Shown: in pieces, positions 47,530-53,515 of the stretch
Position numbering within the stretch: the stretch's first letter is position 1
Layout of the letters: each line of letters starts with the position of its first letter
Origin: Alphaproteobacteria bacterium
Lineage (GTDB): Bacteria > Pseudomonadota > Alphaproteobacteria > Paracaedibacterales > CAIOTO01
NCBI GenBank assembly: GCA_947488275.1
Contig: CANKZX010000006.1
Coordinates: forward strand, 1 to 53,515
Reading direction: 5' to 3'
DNA: 53,515 nt
Notes under the pieces: model-generated
Database searches by the model: none
What the model saw: only the letters and a program-made list of their open reading frames with translations
What the model was told of the DNA's origin: nothing
Made by a program: the position numbers and the translations under genes

Positions 47530-48366
47530 CTATTTTTTTAAGTGCGCAATAAAATTAACTTGTAGCTTAGGTTGACCTGATCTATAAAATATATCGACGC
47601 TATCCTTTAAAATGACTGTTCTCCCCTTATAGACAAGATAGTTACTTAAATCAGTTTGAGCAAGTAAGGCATCACTTACACCATTTATATGGATAGAAGC
47701 CACAGGCGCACCATCTCTTACAGCATATTGAACCATATCACGAACAACTTCGTCATATCGTGCAAAATGATCAATTATCAAACGTAACCCCCTACCATCG
47801 ATGGCAGAAATATCACCTCCTGAAGCAAGATTGATTTGAACTAATGATACAAAATAAGTTGAACCTGTTTCGGCGTATCCAGCACCTGTGTGGTTAAAAA
47901 AGCGACGCACAAACTCATCAATTCCATCAAAACGACTGAGCGACAACGTACGCAAATTATATAAACGCTCGCGCCAATTGATAAGTGATTCGAGTTGGGG
48001 AATAAATGGCGTTTCTGGGGCAATGCCATACAATTCAAGAGAGAACACTTTATGCTTTTTATAGCGTGGATCGTTAATAATATCGGTCATAACACCATCT
48101 TTATTGAGTATTAATTGCTGTTCTACCTCAATTAAATGGCGTGCCTTATCAATGATGCTACTGCCATCAAGAGAGTCTTCATCATCAAGCCGTGCCGTCT
48201 CTATTTGCCCCAACATTTGACCAGCCAATTGTGGATTATCTGCACAAGCCCTTAGCAACTGTTGAAATTGCTTCATTTGTTCAAAATTTAACTCTTGCAT
48301 AGACTGCACGCGATTGATACTTAAAAATGCAAGAATCACCCCAATGCCTAATAAATAATTTTTCAT
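47530..48366 (-). CDS. Secreted protein of unknown function, 278 aa, partner of the gene upstream
   Basis: Not recognised. Residues 1-22 are a signal peptide (cleavage near VQS). The rest is soluble, with helical N-terminus (LNFEQMKQFQQLLRACADNPQ), a middle region around 95-190 and a C-terminal beta-rich part (DLSNYLVYKGRTVILKDSVDIFY). The AGGAGG ribosome site sits in the 9-bp gap after the deaminase-like gene (48376-50013), so the two are one operon. It might be a periplasmic inhibitor of its partner or a second effector; the signal peptide argues that both leave the cytoplasm. This is inference. Confidence 0.7.
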   Translation of the reverse strand: MKNYLLGIGVILAFLSINRVQSMQELNFEQMKQFQQLLRACADNPQLAGQMLGQIETARLDDEDSLDGSSIIDKARHLIEVEQQLILNKDGVMTDIINDPRYKKHKVFSLELYGIAPETPFIPQLESLINWRERLYNLRTLSLSRFDGIDEFVRRFFNHTGAGYAETGSTYFVSLVQINLASGGDISAIDGRGLRLIIDHFARYDEVVRDMVQYAVRDGAPVASIHINGVSDALLAQTDLSNYLVYKGRTVILKDSVDIFYRSGQPKLQVNFIAHLKK

Positions 48367-48375
48367 GTTAACCTC

Positions 48376-50013
48376 CTATAGTTCTGTTGTTTCCTTGGCA
48401 AATGCATAAAATTCAACAGGTATTTCATGATGTGGATGTGTAAAAATTTCGATGTCATCAAATATTTTGTTTACAAAAGAACATACTTTGTTATTGATTG
48501 CTCTGCTGCTCATCATATGTGAAAAAGTTGATCGACAGTACCTGCATATGTCCTTTCGGCTGTAACAGCAAACAACAACATTATCTGCTATGCTATCCGA
48601 GTCATCTGCACCACTAGCAATCGGTAATGAATTAACATAACGATCAACATGTAAGTGATCTCCTAATTGCCCAATTTCAATAAGAGACGAATCCAGCAAC
48701 GCCAAGAAGTGTTGTTCTGATTGATGAAAACACGTTCCAAATGCTCCATCTTTACCACTTCTTAACACACCTTTTAGCTCATTTTCTCCATAAATATCAA
48801 CTCTACTTAAAACTGGACTTTCACCGTATAGCAACTCAATCCGATCAACAAGCTCAATCGGAACATTATCTTTGGAAGGCTGCTCTTTCCATAAACCAAG
48901 TATTGCTTTAATCTGAGGACGAATTCTATCAGTTGTTCCACTTACAGGAGGAAAACGACGACTACCGTGAGGATGAAGAAAAGGTTTTTTATCGTAACAT
49001 TTAAAATATTCGGTTAGGTCTTCAGCCTTTTGAGGCATAACTCCTGATGTTAAATGCTCAAATGCTTTCCAATTATTTTGAATTAAACTTAGTTTAACAC
49101 TAGTGGTGCCTCCAAAAATATCTCTAATTGGTCTAGACGAAGGTTGGCTTGTTCCGCTAATAAACATTCCGCATGTAATACGATGAAGTATCGTTTCACC
49201 AACCCTCACGAATATAGAAACAAAGAGAACATTTTCTTCATTATAATTTTGCTTTGCGTAACTTGAGACTGCGTTCGTTATAAGACGATGTTGATCTGGC
49301 AATAATCCAAATGGATGAGCTATTCCAAGTTGTTGAAGTTCAACCTGTTTTGGGTAAACAAATGCACGCCCATAATTAAATTCTGAGAATCGATAACAAT
49401 CAGGATCTGTTGCTTTTCGTTTGGGGTTTCGTAAATAACGCCTGAATCCCCAAACCTCAACATCACCATGGTCATTTTGTGCCATAAATCGCCCAATATC
49501 AACACGGCATGCATTAAACAAAAGAAAAGGATCAGGCACAAGGTAGTCGTCTGGCGTTGATGAAATGCCAACTGCCACCTCTGATGTATCTATTTTAAAT
49601 TCGGCTGAATGTGCAGAATCAAAGGATTGCAAGGATAACTGAGTCGCCCGTAAATCAGTGATTTTTTCTTGCATGTGATCAATCAGCCGTGATACGAGAC
49701 CGTCAACTGTATCTGCGGAAATATGACTGACATCTAACGCAGCAAGTTCATCCTGAAAGGGGTTAATCCAAGGCACAGTTTTAACCACTGTGCGAATAAG
49801 CGTCGCTTTTATATCTTCTTTAAAAACCTGAGTATCACGTGATTCCGTTATTGGTTGATATTCTTGAGACCGTTCATCAAAAGGGATGATCTTAATAACA
49901 GACAAGCGCTGTGCATACTCAGAATCAATACCCGATGCCTCAACGCAATGTGTAGCAAACACAAGTGCTGCAAACATTCCAAATAAAAATAACCTAAACG
50001 GACAATGCATCAT
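48376..50013 (-). CDS. Secreted 545-aa protein with a deaminase-like Cys cluster
   Basis: Signal peptide at residues 1-26 (cleavage near VEA). Residues 30-400 are unrecognised. The C-terminal part shows H430-Q-S-E433 in TCFHQSEQHFLALLD and C490-x-x-C493 in YSRKDICRYCRSTF, about 57 residues apart. This order and the (S)E...CxxC arrangement resemble nucleic acid/nucleotide deaminases, such as the OTT_1508-like group described in Orientia, but the histidine is displaced by one position from the canonical HxE, so activity is uncertain. Twelve or so Cys residues in total suggest metal sites or disulfides. First gene of a two-gene unit. Confidence 0.6.
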   Translation of the reverse strand: MMHCPFRLFLFGMFAALVFATHCVEASGIDSEYAQRLSVIKIIPFDERSQEYQPITESRDTQVFKEDIKATLIRTVVKTVPWINPFQDELAALDVSHISADTVDGLVSRLIDHMQEKITDLRATQLSLQSFDSAHSAEFKIDTSEVAVGISSTPDDYLVPDPFLLFNACRVDIGRFMAQNDHGDVEVWGFRRYLRNPKRKATDPDCYRFSEFNYGRAFVYPKQVELQQLGIAHPFGLLPDQHRLITNAVSSYAKQNYNEENVLFVSIFVRVGETILHRITCGMFISGTSQPSSRPIRDIFGGTTSVKLSLIQNNWKAFEHLTSGVMPQKAEDLTEYFKCYDKKPFLHPHGSRRFPPVSGTTDRIRPQIKAILGLWKEQPSKDNVPIELVDRIELLYGESPVLSRVDIYGENELKGVLRSGKDGAFGTCFHQSEQHFLALLDSSLIEIGQLGDHLHVDRYVNSLPIASGADDSDSIADNVVVCCYSRKDICRYCRSTFSHMMSSRAINNKVCSFVNKIFDDIEIFTHPHHEIPVEFYAFAKETTEL

Positions 50014-50069
50014 ATGAAGTTTTTTGAGGTACTAATATATACATAGCATTTTTTACATGTTGACTTAAG

Positions 50070-50300
50070 GTGAATAAACTAAAATGCGAAAATGAGAAAG
50101 ATTTTCAATCAAATGATTCAATGAAGCGTTTGAGAGGATTTTTGAAGATATTAAACACGAGAAAATTGAAATATGACAGCACCAATCACTTTGTCTATCA
50201 GATTAACAAACTCTTTACAGAAAATGCAGGAACCTTTAGTCGTGCAATCAATAAGTATGTTTTAAAAATTACAAATGACGATTCTAATTTGTTTTTTTAA
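50070..50300 (+). CDS. Doubtful small reading frame, 76 aa
   Basis: Starts at a GTG directly after AAGG, with spacing too short for a normal ribosome site. The product is Lys/Asn-rich with no signal peptide and no known motif. It could be chance in A+T-rich DNA. If it is not real, the gap 50014-50593 is 580 bp long. Confidence 0.2.
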   Translation: MNKLKCENEKDFQSNDSMKRLRGFLKILNTRKLKYDSTNHFVYQINKLFTENAGTFSRAINKYVLKITNDDSNLFF

Positions 50301-50593
50301 CCTTGTTGATTAAGTCTATTTTTTAATGTGAAACAACCAATAAGTAATTGGTATCTTTTATGAGGTTTTAAAGTGACACGAAAAATTCTAATCCCATATC
50401 TGTTGCCTTTATGTTTAATCAAAAGAAAAATCCTGATAAACCATTTTTCCTGAAATTGCTTATCTTATAACTTACACACTGCGTTACGAAGATAAGAAAA
50501 CTTCTTCTTTATTATAAGGAAAGTATTTTATTTTCCAACTCGATTAAATCACAAATTCGCTTTATACCTTAAGAAAAGAATGAGTTTTGCTTC
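50301..50593. other. AT-rich gap upstream of the Sel1-repeat gene
   Basis: I see no gene, repeat or RNA here. Several promoter-like A+T-rich stretches occur, none convincing. The weak GAATGAG before the ATG at 50594 is the only ribosome site candidate. Confidence 0.4.
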
Positions 50594-53089
50594 ATGAAAA
50601 ATAGTATTTTAAAAACATTTATTTATTGTTTATGCTCATCTCCCATTTCAATATTATTAGCTTCTTATCCTACACCCTATCGAGGTGAACGTATTGCTCA
50701 GGAAACACCCTTACAGATCATTGCTAAGGGTAAACTTCTTGAACTTGATCCTTTCCTTGGTGAGACAAAGGCTAATCAACAGACAATTATTGATAAGATT
50801 AAAGCACTTGATCCAGATCCAGCAAAGAATGCTGTTCGTGAATACCTGATGCCATCAAGTCAAACATTAGGTCAACCCCATGAATATTTAATTGGCGATG
50901 AGGAGACAGCAGCTGAGGATGTTTATCGCCGTCGTGCTATAGAACATTTTAATAAAGATGTCCTTCCGTCAATTCGAAACAAGTATTCGCCATCTTCTCA
51001 CCTTTATGGCAGTCGTGACCGTGAGATAAGTAAGGCAAGACAAAATTATGAGCGTGAATTGGAAGATACTATATCAATTATGCGTCTAAAGAATAGAGCC
51101 ATTACGGTTCCTGCGGCTCTTCAACATCAAGAACAACGGATTAAGTCAGGTCAGGCTTTGTCACAGTCAGCACCAAAAGATTTAAGTAAATTCACCTTGT
51201 CAATTGAAGAAGAAGCCGACAAAGGTGAAGGAGAAAAATCAAATAAACAAAGTAAAGATGAAGAACTAGATGTTCATTGGAGCGATCGAAATGCATTGCA
51301 ATGTGTTTATAAAAAAGAAATTGATGAAAAAAATAAACATATTGTTATAGATGCAGAAGATAAACCTGAGACTGGTAAAAAAATTATTGATCTTAATGAA
51401 AATATAACTAATGCAGAAATTGACCAATTATACGAAGATGCATGTCTTAGAAAGCAAAAAGCATTTTCTTCCCTTATGGCTTTGGTGGATGAAAATAATC
51501 ATTTAGCAGAGTCTTTTATGAGTTTGTTAAATTTTTATAACTTTCCTAAAGGTTTTAAGCAAGATGCATCGCAAGCGCACCTTTATGCACAACGTTCTTT
51601 AAATTGGTTAAAAGAAGAATCAGCTAAAGGAAATTATTATGCACAAACAAATTTAGCCGTTTATTATTTTTATAGTATGGAAGTAGAGAAAAATGAACAG
51701 GAAGCCGTTCGACTCTATTCTCTTGCAGCAGAGCAAGGATATGCGAGAGCTCAATTTTCTTTAGGAGTACTGCATATTGATGGTGTTGATGGTACTAGTG
51801 TTTTAAAAGATGAATTAAAAGCAATCAAGCTTATGAGACGTGCAGCCAATCAAAAATATCACGTAGCTCAATATTATCTTGGTTTAATGTATGAGACCTT
51901 GGGTTTCATACAAAATAAAGAGGTAGCTATAAAATGGTATCAATTAGCTGCTGAGCAAGGAAATATTGACGCACAAATAAGTCTAGGGAGGAATTACGCT
52001 AAAGGCACAGAGAGTGAAAAAAATGAAGAACTGGCTTGTTATTGGTGGAAGCAAGCGGCTGATGCAAACAATGCAGAGGCTCAAATTTATCTAGGGGATA
52101 TGTATGCAAATGGAAAAGGTGTTAATAAGAATAAGCAAGAAGCATTTCGCTTATATTATCTCGCAGCAGAACAGGGTAATTTAAGGGCTCATCATCATAT
52201 TGGCGATGCTTACAGAAATGGTCATGGCGTGATTAAGGATGAATATGAAGCGGCAAAATGGTATCAACACGCAGCAAATGAAGGATATTTACCATCGCAA
52301 TCACAACTTGCATTGTGGTATAAATATGGTATTGGTGTTCCGAAAAATGAAACAAAAGCATTATATTGGGAGCATCTTGCAGCAGAGGAAGGATACAAGT
52401 TATCACAAACTCGGCTTGCATTACGCTATTATCACGGAGAAGGTGTTAATAAAAATGTACAGGAAGCTGTTAAATGGTTTAGGCGTGCGGCAGATCAAAG
52501 AGACGAAGAAGCACAATGGTGGCTTGGTTGTTTATATATGAGCGGTGAAAGTGTGCAAAAAAATGTACAGGAAGCCATAAAATTATTTAAAAAAGCGGCT
52601 ATATCTGGGTATAATGAAGCTCAATTTTCCCTTGGATGGTTATATGAAAGTGAACCATTATTTAAGAGTGAAGAAGAATCGTTAAAATGGTATGAGTTGG
52701 CAGCAGCGAATGGACATCAAGCATCTCAGTTTAAATGTGGAGTATTTTATTATAAAAATAAAAATGGACTAGAAGCTGTAAAATGGTTTCGGTGTGTTAT
52801 AGACCACGAAAAAAGTGATGGGTTACAACAATTAGCACAGGAATTTCTAGGAAGACTATATGCTTGTGACGTTGGCTCACCTAGAAATGACGGGGAAGCT
52901 TATGCAACTTATAAAGTTGCTGCAGAGGGAGGTGACCTACGTGCTCAGTATATTTTAGGTATGATGTATGCCTATGGTCAACAAATCCCGCAAGATACTT
53001 TAAGGGCTGTTCGTTTTCTTCAAGCTGCTGCCAATCAAGGGCATACCGAAGCCGAAATAGTGCTTAATATATTACTTTCAAAAATGTAA
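50594..53089 (+). CDS. Secreted Sel1-repeat protein, 831 aa
   Basis: A signal-like hydrophobic start (residues about 6-24, ending near LLAS) is followed by a charged region (30-290) rich in Lys/Glu, unrecognised. Residues about 335-831 are some 13-14 Sel1-like repeats of about 36 aa, with the pattern A-x2-WY-x2-AAEQG-x3-AQ-x2-LG-x2-Y-x2-G-x-GVxKN-x2-EA. Sel1 repeats form superhelical protein-binding scaffolds; in Legionella and Coxiella relatives (LpnE, EnhC) they aid host-cell infection. A host-interaction role is likely but inferred. The start is the only good Met of the signal region. Base composition resembles its neighbours. Confidence 0.85.
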   Translation: MKNSILKTFIYCLCSSPISILLASYPTPYRGERIAQETPLQIIAKGKLLELDPFLGETKANQQTIIDKIKALDPDPAKNAVREYLMPSSQTLGQPHEYLIGDEETAAEDVYRRRAIEHFNKDVLPSIRNKYSPSSHLYGSRDREISKARQNYERELEDTISIMRLKNRAITVPAALQHQEQRIKSGQALSQSAPKDLSKFTLSIEEEADKGEGEKSNKQSKDEELDVHWSDRNALQCVYKKEIDEKNKHIVIDAEDKPETGKKIIDLNENITNAEIDQLYEDACLRKQKAFSSLMALVDENNHLAESFMSLLNFYNFPKGFKQDASQAHLYAQRSLNWLKEESAKGNYYAQTNLAVYYFYSMEVEKNEQEAVRLYSLAAEQGYARAQFSLGVLHIDGVDGTSVLKDELKAIKLMRRAANQKYHVAQYYLGLMYETLGFIQNKEVAIKWYQLAAEQGNIDAQISLGRNYAKGTESEKNEELACYWWKQAADANNAEAQIYLGDMYANGKGVNKNKQEAFRLYYLAAEQGNLRAHHHIGDAYRNGHGVIKDEYEAAKWYQHAANEGYLPSQSQLALWYKYGIGVPKNETKALYWEHLAAEEGYKLSQTRLALRYYHGEGVNKNVQEAVKWFRRAADQRDEEAQWWLGCLYMSGESVQKNVQEAIKLFKKAAISGYNEAQFSLGWLYESEPLFKSEEESLKWYELAAANGHQASQFKCGVFYYKNKNGLEAVKWFRCVIDHEKSDGLQQLAQEFLGRLYACDVGSPRNDGEAYATYKVAAEGGDLRAQYILGMMYAYGQQIPQDTLRAVRFLQAAANQGHTEAEIVLNILLSKM

Positions 53090-53449
53090 CGGTAATAATT
53101 TACCTTTTCATATATATATTCTCAATAGTTCTTAGGAAGTACTCACTGAGCTGTGTCAGGCTTCGAGCATGGCGGTTGGACTGGACGCCGCCACCGACCG
53201 TGTTATCGTGAACGATTGTCAAACAGTACTCCAAAAAACAAAAAGAGTTGCAATGCAATATTTAGGATAGTTCTCTTTTTAGGGGAAATGGTGGGTATAA
53301 ACGGGAATGCCCCAGAGATCTCCACCGTGAATTGATCGTAGTTATGCACCGATATTCTTAACCTTACGGGTTTATAGGTTGAAATAAACCAGCAGATCGG
53401 TGCGCAGGTTTAAGCAAAGACGGTTCTAAAGTCGTCTGTATCTTAGTCC
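53090..53449. ncRNA. Structured intergenic region, candidate RNA of unknown kind
   Basis: No convincing gene. A short frame at about 53169 (MAVGLDAATDRV...) lacks a ribosome site. On the right, GCACCGAT and ATCGGTGC (about 53346-53402) enclose an inner hairpin GGTTTAT / ATAAACC, followed by AGACG...CGTCT (about 53418-53437) before the IS at 53450. To the left, GGTGG...CCACC (about 53290-53328) and GGCGG...CCGCC (about 53172-53196) could also fold. The region is richer in G+C than its surroundings. It does not match 4.5S, RNase P, tmRNA or 6S RNA as far as I can tell. It could equally be chance or a remnant. Confidence 0.3.
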
Positions 53450-53515
53450 GAGCTATGGCCGAAAGTTGTGTTTAGGATCAAGCGGCGACTCTTTGTTTTA
53501 TGTCGTTCTGGGCAA
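53450..53515. mobile_element. Left end of a second IS256-family copy, cut by the window
   Basis: These 66 bases are identical to 39030-39095, the left inverted repeat and the 3' end of the transposase gene (minus strand). The perfect identity over the visible part implies recent transposition or gene conversion. The flanking sequence is different from that of the first copy. Confidence 0.92.

Noticed and set aside
53153..53335. 60-aa frame before the second IS copy
   Set aside because: No ribosome site, no motif, and it lies in a foldable region; not supported as a gene.

Overview
The window is AT-rich bacterial DNA, almost certainly from an alphaproteobacterium. The evidence is a ubiquinone hydroxylase of the COQ7 type, a bc1-type cytochrome b, a small DUF6898-like protein beside a PlsC/DUF2125-like fusion, and the order tRNA-Trp, secE, nusG, rplK, rplA, rplJ, rplL, rpoB, rpoC. 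Abundant secreted proteins of unknown function, a Sel1-repeat protein, Rpn-type nucleases, an IS256-family element and decayed genes suggest a host-associated lineage (Holosporales-like or similar). That placement is inference. A full-length chemoreceptor with a CheR-docking-like tail suggests it is not extremely reduced.

Layout. 1-8.4 kb: a truncated Rpn nuclease gene tail-to-tail with glmU; two secreted unknowns, one a deaminase-like gene broken by a 13-bp tandem duplication; two Ser/Thr/Ala-rich exported proteins separated by a palindromic element; a PlsC-DUF2125-like fusion and its small partner. 8.4-13.4 kb: an intact Rpn nuclease, an orphan cytochrome b, and a three-gene TrpXYZ-type ABC importer. 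13.4-25.3 kb: the rpoC-rpoB-rplJL-rplKA-nusG-secE-tRNA-Trp block on the minus strand, with recognisable leader and intercistronic hairpins. 25.4-38.6 kb: coq7, an eight-helix membrane protein of unknown function, lepA-dedA-dsbB, a hisC-like aminotransferase, a GNAT protein, a NIT/PAS chemoreceptor, tRNA-His, lolD and murJ.

38.9-43.1 kb: an IS256-family element splits a gene for a secreted, lysine/glutamate-rich repeat protein, followed by a 168-bp MITE-like element related to one upstream of lepA. 43.1-46.5 kb: surE and an NlpD-like degenerate LytM lipoprotein, a DUF4410-like lipoprotein and a class I fructose-bisphosphate aldolase. 46.5-53.5 kb: decayed fragments (an ImmA/IrrE-like remnant), a two-gene unit of secreted proteins whose first member carries a deaminase-like Cys cluster, a large Sel1-repeat secreted protein, and a structured intergenic region. 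The window ends inside a second IS copy, identical to the first over the 66 visible bases.

The housekeeping parts are ordinary. The material most worth following is (i) two secreted deaminase-like genes, each followed by a second secreted gene, one of them frameshifted by a reversible-looking duplication; (ii) a family of palindromic MITE-like elements; and (iii) the IS-split repeat protein, where the IS end completes a signal-peptidase site.
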